Shown: piece after piece, positions 26,430-34,843 of the stretch
Layout: each line of letters opens with the position of its first letter
Position numbering within the stretch: position 1 is the stretch's first letter
Assembly: GCA_028287235.1 (NCBI GenBank)
Contig: JAQBQB010000017.1
Coordinates: 62,001-126,000, forward strand
DNA from: Gemmatimonadota bacterium
GTDB taxonomy: Bacteria > Gemmatimonadota > Gemmatimonadetes > Gemmatimonadales > Gemmatimonadaceae
Reading direction: 5' to 3'
Length of the DNA: 64,000 nt
Made by a program: the position numbers and the translations under genes
The notes under the pieces: generated by a model
What the model saw: only the letters and a program-made list of their open reading frames with translations
Databases searched by the model: none
Told to the model about the DNA's origin: nothing

Positions 26430-26807
26430 ATGAAGCAGAGCGATCTCTTGAGTGTGACCTCGGTACTCGCCGTGTTTCTGCTTGCGCTGCACATCTCCCA
26501 AGACATCGTCTTCGGCTTCGATCGCGGGGGGCTGAATCAGCTCGTCGGCGTCGCGATCCTGCTCGTCTTGGTGTGTGGCGCGGTGCTGCTGCGAGAGCGG
26601 CGATCGGGTCAGGTGATCATGCTCCTCGGCGGCGTGATAGCCGTCGCCATGCTGCCCCTGCACATGCGGAATGGCCTGCGTCCGGAGTTTCTCGAGAAGA
26701 GTGGCGCCCTGGTGTTCGTCTGGACGCTCTACGTCCTCGGAGTGACCGGCGCGTTCTCGGTTATCCTGGCAATTCAGGCGTTGCGGGGTCGGCGGGTCGT
26801 TCCGTGA
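26430..26807 (+). CDS. Four-helix membrane protein downstream of ADOP
   Basis: 125 residues with four predicted helices: residues 7-25 (L-S-V-T-S-V-L-A-V-F-L-L-A-L-H), 38-55 (V-G-V-A-I-L-L-V-L-V-C-G-A-V-L-L), 60-80 (Q-V-I-M-L-L-G-G-V-I-A-V-A-M-L-P-L) and 93-118 (G-A-L-V-F-V-W-T-L-Y-V-L-G-V-T-G). Small basic loops separate them (R-E-R-R-S-G). I do not recognise the family beyond 'small integral membrane protein'. It starts 45 bp after the ADOP permease stop on the same strand and is probably part of the padR transcript. Convergent with the LytTR operon, it ends 17 bp from it. Confidence 0.65.
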   Translation: MKQSDLLSVTSVLAVFLLALHISQDIVFGFDRGGLNQLVGVAILLVLVCGAVLLRERRSGQVIMLLGGVIAVAMLPLHMRNGLRPEFLEKSGALVFVWTLYVLGVTGAFSVILAIQALRGRRVVP

Positions 26808-26823
26808 CGAAGCTGCGGGTGCA

Positions 26824-27612
26824 TCAGCGACCGTTTCGGACAAGCTCTCTGAGTGCCGCGTGGTAGTGGCGGCTGGAAATGATGTTCGTGCCACGATGCA
26901 GTTGGATGACGAACGCGGTGCGGTCGTAGCGTTCGAGTGTCGCGATCGCTTGCAGATTGACAATGGCGGAGCGCCGCACGCGGATGAACGTCCCGTGTGC
27001 TCCAATTTGCTGCTCCACCCGGTCCATCGTCGTGCGCATCACGTACGAGCGGCCTCCGCGGTGGACCCGAACGTAGTTGCCGTCGCTTTCGAACCATTCG
27101 ACCTGCCCGATGTCGACGAACGCAATTCGGTCGCCGTCCTTGACGACAAACCGCTCCGGCCGCGATACCGGGCCTTCGGCTCGGGGCGTGACCTGATCCG
27201 CGAGCAATCCTTCGAGGCGATCGGCGAGCGAGGCATCTCGCTGAAGCGATAACAGCGAGAGCATCGACCCAGCCCGATCGAGCGACTCACGAAGCCGCTG
27301 TGGGTCGACCGGCTTGAGGACGTAGTCGAGGGCATGCACTTCGAACGCCTTGAGGGCATGTCGATTGAACGCCGTGACAAAGATGACGAAGGGCATCAGA
27401 TCGACGCCGATCGCCTCGATGATCTCGAATGCGGTCGCGCGGCCGAGCTGCACGTCGAGCAGTACGACATCCGGCCGTTGTTCGACGACCGCGGCGATCG
27501 CCTCATCGCGCGTCGCGCACTCTCCCACGCATGTCACGCCGGGAATTTGTGACAGCTGTCGCCGCAAACCTCGCCGAGCGACCGGCTCGTCGTCGACGAT
27601 GAGGACGTTCAT
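26824..27612 (-). CDS. LytTR-family response regulator
   Basis: 262 residues. The receiver domain (1-120) has the acidic pocket D-D-E (residues 7-9), phosphoacceptor D53 in V-V-L-L-D-V-Q-L-G, and T-A-F-N and K-P switch residues. A linker is followed by the LytTR DNA-binding domain (about 155-258: R-F-V-V-K-D-G-D-R-I-A-F-V-D-I, W-F-E-S-D-G-N-Y-V-R-V-H, F-I-R-V-R-R-S-A-I-V-N-L). Its start overlaps the stop of the histidine-kinase gene by 4 bp, so the pair is coupled. It is probably phosphorylated by that kinase and binds paired direct repeats; a matching repeat lies upstream of the kinase gene at 28745-28779. Confidence 0.93.
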   Translation of the reverse strand: MNVLIVDDEPVARRGLRRQLSQIPGVTCVGECATRDEAIAAVVEQRPDVVLLDVQLGRATAFEIIEAIGVDLMPFVIFVTAFNRHALKAFEVHALDYVLKPVDPQRLRESLDRAGSMLSLLSLQRDASLADRLEGLLADQVTPRAEGPVSRPERFVVKDGDRIAFVDIGQVEWFESDGNYVRVHRGGRSYVMRTTMDRVEQQIGAHGTFIRVRRSAIVNLQAIATLERYDRTAFVIQLHRGTNIISSRHYHAALRELVRNGR

Positions 27613-28706
27613 CGCGCTGCTGCCCGAAACGGAATCGTGATATCGACGCAGGTGCCTGCTGGGCCGCCGCTTGACGTGAGTGTTCGGAGTTGCACCGCGG
27701 CGCTTGCACCATACAGATGACGCAAGCGTGCCCGCGTGTTTCCCAATCCCACTCGCTCGTGGAGGTTGGCCGCCTCAGTGACGCCAGGTCCGTGGTCGAC
27801 GATGCTGATTTCCAACGTGCCGGCGCTGCGGCTCGCGCTCAATTCAATGGTCGTCGGTCTGCCGTCCGACCGCCCGTGCTCGATCGCATTTTCCAATAGG
27901 GGCTGCAGGAGAAACACAGGGACATGGGCCGCCGCCGCGTCGGGGGCTATGGTCAGACGCACGACCAACTGGCTGCCAAAACGACCCCGCTGAATCTCGA
28001 GGTAGTCGTTGACGAACGAGAGCTCCTGGTGCAGCGGCACCTCCTGCGCAACTTCGTCGAGCGTCCGCCGGAGTAACGCCGACAGACGGAGCATCATCTG
28101 TTGTGCCTTCTCGATGTCCTCCGCCATCAGCACGGAGATGGCGTTGAGTGTATTGAAAAGAAAGTGCGGTCGAAGTTGCGACCGCAGCGCATCGAGCTTC
28201 GAGCGCGCCAATTCCCCTTCGAGCGCCGCCGCGCTCACGCGCTCGGCATCGTACAGCGCGCGAAAGCGCAGCGCCGCGTACACCATGACGACGACGGCAT
28301 AGAAGAACATTCCGGTGAAGATGCCCCACACGAACGGCGTGAGGCTCGCGTTACGCCGCACGGCATCGTGAATGTCGATCCCCCCACGCGCATACAGTAT
28401 GATCACGCGTACACAGCGCGTGATCGCGCATTGCACCGCCGAGAGGAAGACCGCGGCGGCCGCGTGGGCGAGGACGGTCCGGTAGGCGGGCTTGAGGTCG
28501 AGCGGCCACCGGCGGACGACAGCCAGGACAGCCGGGGTGAGACCGGCCCACGCCGACCAAAATAGAAAGACGACTTCGACGTCGTTGATGACGTCTACCG
28601 GCTTGCCGCTCGCCAGGTCGGTGAGAACCTCCTGGGTCACGAAAAACGTTCCGACGACGAGCGCCAGCGCCACGACGCGAGAAACTCGCATGCCATCCGG
28701 TCTCAT
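27609..28706 (-). CDS. LytS/YpdA-like sensor histidine kinase
   Basis: 365 residues from the ATG at 28706 (an alternative ATG at 28691 is equally possible; neither has a strong SD). Four hydrophobic segments in the first 150 residues (V-V-A-L-A-L-V-V-G-T-F-F-V-T and others) form the membrane sensor. The His_kinase domain contains L-R-P-H-F-L-F-N-T-L-N-A, with the phosphorylated histidine, then the HATPase domain (L-L-E-N-A-I-E-H-G, D-H-G-P-G-V, G-L-G-N-T-R-A-R-L). This is the family that partners LytTR regulators. Stop and start codons overlap with the regulator gene. There is no extracytoplasmic sensor domain of size, so the stimulus may be in the membrane. Confidence 0.9.
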   Translation of the reverse strand: MRPDGMRVSRVVALALVVGTFFVTQEVLTDLASGKPVDVINDVEVVFLFWSAWAGLTPAVLAVVRRWPLDLKPAYRTVLAHAAAAVFLSAVQCAITRCVRVIILYARGGIDIHDAVRRNASLTPFVWGIFTGMFFYAVVVMVYAALRFRALYDAERVSAAALEGELARSKLDALRSQLRPHFLFNTLNAISVLMAEDIEKAQQMMLRLSALLRRTLDEVAQEVPLHQELSFVNDYLEIQRGRFGSQLVVRLTIAPDAAAAHVPVFLLQPLLENAIEHGRSDGRPTTIELSASRSAGTLEISIVDHGPGVTEAANLHERVGLGNTRARLRHLYGASAAVQLRTLTSSGGPAGTCVDITIPFRAAAR

Positions 28707-28744
28707 ACCGGCAATGCTAACCGTGAATGGAGCGCTCCGACAGA

Positions 28745-28779
28745 CGCAGGAAATCACACGATCGGCGCAGGAAATCACA
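28745..28779 (-). promoter_or_regulatory. Direct-repeat LytTR box upstream of the kinase operon
   Basis: The 14-mer CGCAGGAAATCACA occurs at 28745-28758 and again at 28766-28779 (TGTGATTTCCTGCG on the coding strand), a 21-bp period. LytTR regulators bind pairs of short direct repeats spaced about two helical turns. The pair lies about 40 bp upstream of the kinase start codon, so it probably mediates autoregulation by the encoded regulator. Confidence 0.6.
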
Positions 28780-28865
28780 GCGGCGCAGCCAACGGGCCGC
28801 GGCGCATGGACGGTCGAGGGCGCGTTCTCCTAACATGCATGCATGCCTCTCGATGAGAATGCGCA

Positions 28866-30362
28866 ATGACATCCCTCGCGACGTGCGGTCGACGACTTGA
28901 TCCAGGATTCGCGGTATTCGTGGCTCTGGCGGTGGCGACGAGTGCGGGCGCACAACGTGTCGATTCACTGAGCGCGGAGGCGCGCAAGTATCTGCGCGTG
29001 ACAACGCCCCGGATTATTTTGGCCCACGTCCGCGTCATCGACGGCACGGGTGCGGCGGCGGTCGAGGACCAGAACATCACTGTCGACGGCGGGAAAATTA
29101 TGGCCATCTCGCCAGGCGCCGACGCGGCCGGCGGCGAAGGGACCACCGTGTTCGACTTGCGCGGCCATTCGGTGATGCCCGGCATCGTTGGCATGCACGA
29201 CCACATTGCGTACATCGCGCAGCCCAATCTCGCGGCCGACGCCAGCTTCGAGGCACCGCCGCATTGGGTCGAGATGAGCTTCTCGGCGCCACGATTGTAT
29301 CTCGCGAATGGCGTCACGACCCTGCGCACGGTCGGCAGCATCGAGCCATACACCGACATCAAGGTCAAGCGCGCAATAGAAGCAGGCGTCATGCCCGGCC
29401 CGCACATGGATGTCACCGGCCCGTTTCTCGAAGGGCCAAACCCACTGGCGCTCCCGATGCCGGAGCTCTCCGGCCCCGAGGACGCGCGGCAAACTGTCGC
29501 GTTCTGGGCAGATCGCGGGGTGACGTCGTTCAAGGCATACCAGGACATCACGCGCGAAGAGCTGCGCGCCGCGGTTGCCGAAGCGCACCAACGCGGCCTC
29601 AAGGTGACGGGTCATTTGTGCTCCGTCACCTACGACGAGGCGGTGGAGATCGGTATCGACAATCTGGAACATGGATTTTCCGCCAACACCGCCCTGGATC
29701 CTGGGAAGCAACCTGATACCTGCAGCGCCAGCGGCGGGAATTACACGCTGGAGCACATGAGCGGCGCCGAGGCGGATCGGCTGATCGCAAACCTCGTTCG
29801 GCATCACGTCGCGATCACGTCGACGCTGCCCGGTCGCGCGGCCACGGTCGCTCGCGAATCGTCGGTCGATCATGGGCCGGCGGCGCGGGATGGTGAGCTC
29901 GAGGCAATGTCTCCACAGGCGCGCGACGCATACGTCGTGTGGCGCAATCGACCGATTCCGCCGGAGAGCAAGGCTGCACTCTTGCTCCGAAAGGATATGG
30001 ACTTGCAACGCGCATTCGTCGCGGCGGGCGGCCTGCTCATCGCCGGACCGGATCCCGTGGGTTTGAGCGGATTGGTTCCGGGCTTCGCCGATCAGCGCGA
30101 GATCGAGTTGCTCGTGGATGCCGGCTTCTCGCCAGTCGAGGCGATTCGGATCGCGACGCTGAATGGCGCGATCTTCCTCGGGCGGCAGACTCAGATTGGA
30201 TCGATCGCGCCAGGAAAAAACGCCGACCTGGTGGTGGTGCGCGGAAATCCGGCCGAGCGAATCCGGGATATTGAGAATGTCGAGATCGTCTTCAAGGACG
30301 GTGCGGCCTACGACACGAAGAAGCTCCTTGCGTCAGTAAAAGGGCGGTACGGGCAGTACTGA
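28866..30362 (+). CDS. Exported metal-dependent amidohydrolase
   Basis: 498 residues. A signal peptide (F-A-V-F-V-A-L-A-V-A-T-S-A-G-A-Q) is followed by the composite amidohydrolase barrel: V-I-D-G-T-G, metal site I in G-M-H-D-H-I, the bridging lysine in T-S-F-K-A-Y, histidines in V-T-G-H-L-C and N-L-E-H-G-F, and an aspartate in A-G-P-D-P-V-G. The C-terminal strand motif G-S-I-A-P-G-K-N-A-D-L-V-V-V-R-G-N-P closes the second beta-sandwich. This is the imidazolonepropionase/prolidase-like group of secreted amidohydrolases; substrates include dipeptides and heterocycles and are not predictable here. It stands alone, divergent from the LytTR operon. Confidence 0.9.
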   Translation: MTSLATCGRRLDPGFAVFVALAVATSAGAQRVDSLSAEARKYLRVTTPRIILAHVRVIDGTGAAAVEDQNITVDGGKIMAISPGADAAGGEGTTVFDLRGHSVMPGIVGMHDHIAYIAQPNLAADASFEAPPHWVEMSFSAPRLYLANGVTTLRTVGSIEPYTDIKVKRAIEAGVMPGPHMDVTGPFLEGPNPLALPMPELSGPEDARQTVAFWADRGVTSFKAYQDITREELRAAVAEAHQRGLKVTGHLCSVTYDEAVEIGIDNLEHGFSANTALDPGKQPDTCSASGGNYTLEHMSGAEADRLIANLVRHHVAITSTLPGRAATVARESSVDHGPAARDGELEAMSPQARDAYVVWRNRPIPPESKAALLLRKDMDLQRAFVAAGGLLIAGPDPVGLSGLVPGFADQREIELLVDAGFSPVEAIRIATLNGAIFLGRQTQIGSIAPGKNADLVVVRGNPAERIRDIENVEIVFKDGAAYDTKKLLASVKGRYGQY

Positions 30363-30468
30363 GCCGGTCTCGGCGAATGTGAAAGCGGTCGGCGGTCGTA
30401 GCGCGCGCTCCGGCGTCCTGCTTCCGCCGCGCCGCGAGAGCGGCTGCTGCTCTCGGGAGTCGTCGGTA

Positions 30469-30915
30469 TCAAGCGGTTGCGTCGCCGCTGACCCGCCTCG
30501 AGGCGATATACCAAAACGCCCAGCCAGTGGCCGCACCCGCCGCGGGACCGACACCTGGGAAGAAATCCCACGTCCCCCGCGGATCGAGTGCATGCATATA
30601 GAGTGGAAAGAGAAGGCCGCCACTCGCCAAGCCGACGAGCGTAAGGGCCCACCAGGAAAATGCTTCAGCATCCCGCAGCACCGCCCCGATCGGCCAGAGC
30701 ACGAGAAGCGTCGCTCCATAGGAAAGCGGCGATCCGAACACCAATAACAGGCCGGCCAGGAACACGACTCCAACAACGGGGTTGACGCCATCTGGCGCGG
30801 CGCGGGTAGTCACGAACGCGCGCACGGCGGAGCCGAGCAGCACAGCCAACGGAGCGGCTAGCGGCGCAAGGAGAATCGCTCTACCGAACCGCGGCGGTCC
30901 GCGGTCGTCAGCCAT
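30469..30915 (-). CDS. Small membrane protein, unknown
   Basis: 148 residues with four hydrophobic segments: about 13-30 (A-I-L-L-A-P-L-A-A-P-L-A-V-L-L), 47-60 (V-V-G-V-V-F-L-A-G-L-L-L-V), 65-80 (Y-G-A-T-L-L-V-L-W-P-I) and 90-106 (W-A-L-T-L-V-G-L-A-S-G-G), then a possible fifth near residue 130. The N-terminus is D/R-rich and short. The family is not recognised. It is convergent with the amidohydrolase, 106 bp from its stop. A decayed gene fragment overlaps its start on the same strand. It is probably an inner-membrane protein. Confidence 0.6.
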   Translation of the reverse strand: MADDRGPPRFGRAILLAPLAAPLAVLLGSAVRAFVTTRAAPDGVNPVVGVVFLAGLLLVFGSPLSYGATLLVLWPIGAVLRDAEAFSWWALTLVGLASGGLLFPLYMHALDPRGTWDFFPGVGPAAGAATGWAFWYIASRRVSGDATA

Positions 30916-31278
30916 GGGAAACCTCGTTGCGCATCATCAATATCAATGCCGCATCTGATAGATCTTGCGGGCCTCCGCATTCGTTTTCCCATTCGTCGCG
31001 TCGTAGCGGACGATTCGCCGGCTTGCCGCATCGGTGTGGCGGTCTCGAACCGATCCGAGCGCAAGCTACATGGATAGTGACTTCAATGTTCTCGGAAGCG
31101 CTGATGTTGCGCACTTGCATCAAGTATCGCGGACGCAGGTTTAGCCGATGGCCGTCAGTGTTGGTCGGAACATGCGTAACGTAGGATGCTATCACCGTGT
31201 AGTTCGTTACCGGGCTGCCGACAATTGGAGCTATCGCATTCGTGATCTGGTAGCCACCGGAGAGGACGGCTTCGCCCG
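30908..31278 (-). pseudogene. 5'-truncated remnant of a secreted repeat protein
   Basis: A minus-strand frame, opened just after an in-frame TGA near 31279, reads R-P-G-E-A-V-L-S-G-G-Y-Q-I-T-N, then V-G-S-P-V-T-N-Y-T-V-I-A-S-Y-V and V-R-N-I-S-A-S-E-N-I-E-V-T-I-H-V-A-C-A. The pattern '(C)P-x-G-E-x-x-L-S-G-G-Y ... V-x-V-x-N-x-S ... V-x-V-x-x-C-A' is that of exported bacterial proteins with repeated C-x-x-G-x-x-x-x-G-G-G units. No start codon or signal peptide precedes it, and the tail runs into unrelated arginine-rich sequence overlapping the next gene, so it appears to be a decayed fragment. Confidence 0.4.
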
Positions 31279-31321
31279 GCCGTCATCGCGGACGCGGCAC
31301 GCTGATCCGTCGTGCTGTTTC

Positions 31322-31356
31322 AGCAATATCATAGTGCTAAACCTGCATTTGACGCA
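31322..31356 (+). promoter_or_regulatory. Copy A of a 35-bp dyad-containing element, presumed LysR site
   Basis: The element consists of GCAATATCATAGTGC (a 7-1-7 dyad with one mismatch) followed after 6 bp by TGCATTTGACGCA, ending 87 bp before the ADOP start at 31444. It matches copy B at 35985-36019 on the minus strand at 29 of 35 positions in the same order and spacing. Copy B lies between a LysR gene and its divergent neighbour, so this copy probably brings the ADOP gene under that LysR protein. Confidence 0.6.
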
Positions 31357-31443
31357 TCACGGTTCTGCAAATACCCATTCGTCCATGCGAGGTGGCAATC
31401 GCCGGTTGCCACCAGGCCGGTGCCTCATCGGATGGAGGAGGGT

Positions 31444-33921
31444 ATGGACGGTCTCCTGCAGGACGTGCGCTATGCGCTGCGGACGCTGAGGAAGAGCCCC
31501 GCGTTCGTGACGATTACCGTGCTGACACTCGCTCTCGGGATCGGGGCGAATCTCGCGATCTTTGCCGTCGTGAATGCCGTGCTGCTGCAATCGCTGCCCT
31601 TCCGCGAACCCGCGTCGCTCGTGCGCGTGTTCGATGATCTGGGCCGTGCGGGAGCCAAGAATGTCGGGATGTCGGTCCCCGAACTGTACGATTTGACCCA
31701 ACGCTCCGGAGTATTCGAACAGGTCAGCGCAATTTTCCCTTCGAGCGGGGCCTTGTCCGGCGACGACAGGGTGGAACGGATCCTGTTGATCGGGACGAGC
31801 CCGAACTACTTCGAGCTGCTCGGAGCGACGCCGGCACTCGGACGGACGTACACGCAGTCCGAATGGGTGCCGGGCTTCCTGGAGGGTGTCGTCATCAGCG
31901 ACGGTCTCTGGAAGCGCCAATTCGGATCGGATCCGCATATCATCGGGCGCGGGGTTCGCGTGGATGAAGACCCGTACACGATCATCGGTGTCATGCCACC
32001 CGACTTTCGTCACCCGGCCAATACGGAGTTTGGCGAGATCGAGATGTGGACGGCAGCCGGCTTCACCGGCGATCCCTGGCCGTCGCCGCCGCAGCGCGGC
32101 GCGCGGTCTTTGCCTGGAGCGCTAGGTCGCTTGAAACCGGGAATCACGCTCGAGCAGGCACAGCGGCGACTCGATGCGCTGGCGATTTCGTTGCAGCAGT
32201 CTTACCCCAATGAGTATCCCAAACAGCTGGGTTGGTCTCTTCGGCTCGAGCCCGCCCAATCTAGCTTGACGGGCAATGTGCGCCCGACGCTCGTGATCCT
32301 GCTCGCCGCCGTGAGTTTCGTGCTCCTGATCGTATGCGTCAACGTGGCCAGCTTGCTGATCGCGCGGGCGTCGGCACGGATGCGTGAGTTCGCGATTCGC
32401 CAGGCGTTGGGCGCGTCACGCAGCCAACTCGTTCGGCAGGTTCTGATCGAGAGCGTGCTCATATCGCTCGCCGGCGGCGCGGCTGCCCTCGCGGTGCTCC
32501 TGGTCGCGCAAAAATCGCTTCTCGCCCTCATGCCCGCGGACGTGCCTCGACTCGCCGAGGTACATGCGGATTCGCGCATGGTGGCGTTCGCGCTCGTGCT
32601 GTCGCTCGCGACCGGAGTGTTGGTTGGATTGATGCCGGCATTCCACGCATCGGCGATCGATCCCAATCGCGACTTGCGGGACGGCGGACGCACCGGTGGT
32701 GGACAGAGCCTGCGCCAAAACCGATCGCGCGCCACGCTGGTCGTGCTGGAGGTCGCCTTGTCGGCGGTGTTGTTGATCGGCGCCGGATTGCTCGTCCGCA
32801 GTTTCTCGGCCGCGCTGAGTCAGAATCCCGGTCTCGATCCCGAGAAGCTCGTCGCCGGTCAGATCTGGGTGCCCGTTCCGAACAATCCCAAGGCCAATCA
32901 ATACCTGACGCCGGCGCAGCGCGCCGGGCTTGCCCGAGAACTGCTCGCACGGCTCGAGCTGATCCCCGGCATGGAGCAAACGGCGATCGGCACGTACACC
33001 GCTGTCCCGCTCTTGGGGCTTGTGAACAATCCGCTCGCGTTTTCATTGCCTGACGAGCTTTCGACGCACGAAAATGATCACGCCGCGGAGTTCGCAGCCG
33101 TGAGCGCAGAGTATTTCGACGTGCTCAGGACGCCGCTGAAAAAGGGGCGCGTCTTCACCAATCACGACGCGGATTCTAGCGCGCGGGTCGTGGTGGTCAA
33201 CGAAGCGTTCGTTCGCAGATTTTCACCACAACGAGACGCGGTTGGCCAACGGTTGCGGTTTGTCTGGAGGGGTCAGCCGCAAGAAGCCCAAATCATCGGC
33301 GTGGTTGGGGACGTGCGAAATGATGGGCTGGACATGGCAGCGCCACCGCGCGTGTACCAATCCATTCTTCAATATCCCGGCATTCGACTCGCCGTGTTTC
33401 TGCGCACGCGTTCCGACGTTGACCTGAAGACGACCAAGGAAGCGCTTACGGCGACAGTACACCGCATCAATCCAGAACTTCCGGTTTTCGACGTCAGGAC
33501 CATGGCCGACCTGATGTCGGCTTCGATGGCGCGGCGCCAGTTCTCACTCCGTTTGATGTCGGTCTTTGCAGTGTCGGCGCTCCTGCTCGCCGCGCTGGGG
33601 ATTTATGGTGTGATGGCCTTCGTTGTCGGCCAGCGCGCGCAAGAATTCGGCATTCGGATGGCCTTGGGTGCGAGGCCTCGGAACATCTTGAGCCTCGCGT
33701 TCCGCCCCGGTCTCATTCTCACGGCCACAGGAACCATTGTCGGGCTGGGTGCGTCGATCGTCGTGACGCGGCTGATGTCGAGCCTTCTGTTCGGTGTGTC
33801 GGCGAGCGACCCGATGACGTTCGCGGTTGTGCCGGTGTTGCTGGGAATCGTCACGATAGCCGCCTGTTTCATTCCCGCGAGACGCGCCACGCGCGTCTCT
33901 CCGATGGAGGCGCTCAAGTAG
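31444..33921 (+). CDS. ADOP-family MacB-like permease, short form
   Basis: 825 residues from the ATG at 31444, preceded by GGAGGAG; the frame is open upstream without protein-like sequence. It starts directly at L-L-Q-D-V-R-Y-A-L-R-T-L-R-K-S-P-A-F, the usual first membrane-proximal helix, and lacks the N-terminal ADOP helical segment found in the PadR-linked gene at 23727. Two MacB-PCD/FtsX units follow (G-I-G-A-N-L-A-I-F-A-V-V-N; P-Y-T-I-I-G-V-M-P-P-D-F; A-L-G-A-S-R-S-Q-L-V-R-Q; second unit L-E-V-A-L-S-A-V-L-L-I-G-A-G), ending with I-P-A-R-R-A-T-R-V-S-P-M-E-A-L. No ATPase gene is adjacent. The upstream 35-bp dyad element suggests LysR control. Confidence 0.92.
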   Translation: MDGLLQDVRYALRTLRKSPAFVTITVLTLALGIGANLAIFAVVNAVLLQSLPFREPASLVRVFDDLGRAGAKNVGMSVPELYDLTQRSGVFEQVSAIFPSSGALSGDDRVERILLIGTSPNYFELLGATPALGRTYTQSEWVPGFLEGVVISDGLWKRQFGSDPHIIGRGVRVDEDPYTIIGVMPPDFRHPANTEFGEIEMWTAAGFTGDPWPSPPQRGARSLPGALGRLKPGITLEQAQRRLDALAISLQQSYPNEYPKQLGWSLRLEPAQSSLTGNVRPTLVILLAAVSFVLLIVCVNVASLLIARASARMREFAIRQALGASRSQLVRQVLIESVLISLAGGAAALAVLLVAQKSLLALMPADVPRLAEVHADSRMVAFALVLSLATGVLVGLMPAFHASAIDPNRDLRDGGRTGGGQSLRQNRSRATLVVLEVALSAVLLIGAGLLVRSFSAALSQNPGLDPEKLVAGQIWVPVPNNPKANQYLTPAQRAGLARELLARLELIPGMEQTAIGTYTAVPLLGLVNNPLAFSLPDELSTHENDHAAEFAAVSAEYFDVLRTPLKKGRVFTNHDADSSARVVVVNEAFVRRFSPQRDAVGQRLRFVWRGQPQEAQIIGVVGDVRNDGLDMAAPPRVYQSILQYPGIRLAVFLRTRSDVDLKTTKEALTATVHRINPELPVFDVRTMADLMSASMARRQFSLRLMSVFAVSALLLAALGIYGVMAFVVGQRAQEFGIRMALGARPRNILSLAFRPGLILTATGTIVGLGASIVVTRLMSSLLFGVSASDPMTFAVVPVLLGIVTIAACFIPARRATRVSPMEALK

Positions 33922-33983
33922 GCAACATCTGATGACGGTACCGTCATTCCACGACCACCACCCTCTCACCAAACATCTACGAT

Positions 33984-34361
33984 ATGCCGCTCGAGCCCAT
34001 TACCTCCGACCGTCTGGCGAAGCCCGTCGGTCCGTTTTCACCAGCTGTTCGCGATGGCGATCGCGTGTATACGAGCGGTCAGGTCGCACAGGACCCGGCC
34101 ACGGGAAAGCTGATCGAGGGCAGCGTGGCCGCTCAAACGGAGCAGATCTTTCACAACCTCAAAGTGATTTTGGAGGCGGCGGACAAATCGCTCGCCGACG
34201 TGGTGAAAGTGAATGTCTATCTCGTGGACATACAGCGATTCACCGAAATGAATGAGGTGTATGCCAGGCACTTTGTCGCTCCGTATCCGGCTCGCACCAC
34301 CGTCGCCGTCGCCGCGCTGCCGCTGGGCGCGGAAGTAGAAATCGAGATGATCGCCAGCTAA
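33984..34361 (+). CDS. RidA-family enamine/imine deaminase
   Basis: 125 residues matching RidA (YjgF/YER057c/UK114): K-P-V-G-P-F-S-P-A-V near residue 12, Y-T-S-G-Q-V-A, Q-T-E-Q-I-F-H-N-L-K-V-I-L-E-A-A, V-V-K-V-N-V-Y-L, F-T-E-M-N-E-V-Y, the arginine of the active site in P-A-R-T-T-V-A-V-A and the closing glutamate in V-E-I-E-M-I-A. The catalytic arginine (about position 107) is present, as required for hydrolysing reactive 2-aminoacrylate-type enamines. It is cytoplasmic and probably trimeric. Monocistronic; its stop codon overlaps that of the convergent NTF2-like gene inside a hairpin. Confidence 0.92.
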   Translation: MPLEPITSDRLAKPVGPFSPAVRDGDRVYTSGQVAQDPATGKLIEGSVAAQTEQIFHNLKVILEAADKSLADVVKVNVYLVDIQRFTEMNEVYARHFVAPYPARTTVAVAALPLGAEVEIEMIAS

Positions 34362-34370
34362 TTGGCGATC
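34349..34370. terminator. Hairpin spanning two convergent stop codons
   Basis: GATCGCCA at 34349-34356 and TGGCGATC at 34363-34370 form a perfect 8-bp stem with a 6-base loop. The RidA stop (TAA, 34359-34361) and the convergent NTF2-like stop (TAG, 34358-34360 on the minus strand) both fall in or beside the loop. No U-tract follows on either strand, so it may be an RNA-end stabiliser or factor-assisted bidirectional terminator. Confidence 0.45.
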
Positions 34371-34843
34371 GCCCTGCAGCCTTCCGTCCGGCTCGTAGCC
34401 GCTATCTGAAAGACCTTCCAACCGTCCGGCCCCTTTCGAAGCAGGAACACGTTGGTCCCACAGCGATCGATCTTGGTCTCGCCACCGCGCGTCAGAGTGA
34501 AGTACGCCCAGAGAGAGGCCAGCTGATCGTCGATCTGCACCTTGGGCGTTTCGATCCGTTCGTCGTTGCCGGGGCCGGTGCCCTTGCCTGTGCGCTCGAT
34601 GACAGCGTCGATCGTCGACGGAACGCCCAGACCGGTGGGCCCGCCAACGGGCACCAGTGTCGCGCCGGCTACGACCGTAGCGCGCACGAGCGCGGTGTCG
34701 CGGGTGCGAATCCCGTCGAGAAATTTCGTGACAACAGCGACAATCGCGCGTTCGTCACTCTGAGCGTGGGCGGGAGCGGCGGTGAGCAGCGAGGCGATCG
34801 CCACGGCGGCAAGTGCGGTCGAACGGCTGATGAGCGAGTTCAT
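34358..34843 (-). CDS. Exported NTF2/SnoaL-like protein
   Basis: 161 residues from the ATG at 34843, which overlaps the DinB stop; the longer upstream frame is not protein-like. A signal peptide ends at A-P-A-H-A-Q. The mature part has the NTF2/DUF4440 pattern: E-R-A-I-V-A-V-V-T-K-F-L-D-G-I-R-T-R-D, L-V-P-V-G, Q-I-D-D-Q-L-A-S-L-W-A-Y-F-T-L-T, and G-W-K-V-F-Q-I-A-A-T-S-R near the end. Such small alpha+beta barrels bind hydrophobic or nucleotide-like ligands; no catalytic residues can be assigned. It is the second gene of a DinB/NTF2 pair, both exported, and convergent with ridA. Confidence 0.78.
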   Translation of the reverse strand: MNSLISRSTALAAVAIASLLTAAPAHAQSDERAIVAVVTKFLDGIRTRDTALVRATVVAGATLVPVGGPTGLGVPSTIDAVIERTGKGTGPGNDERIETPKVQIDDQLASLWAYFTLTRGGETKIDRCGTNVFLLRKGPDGWKVFQIAATSRTEGCRAIAN

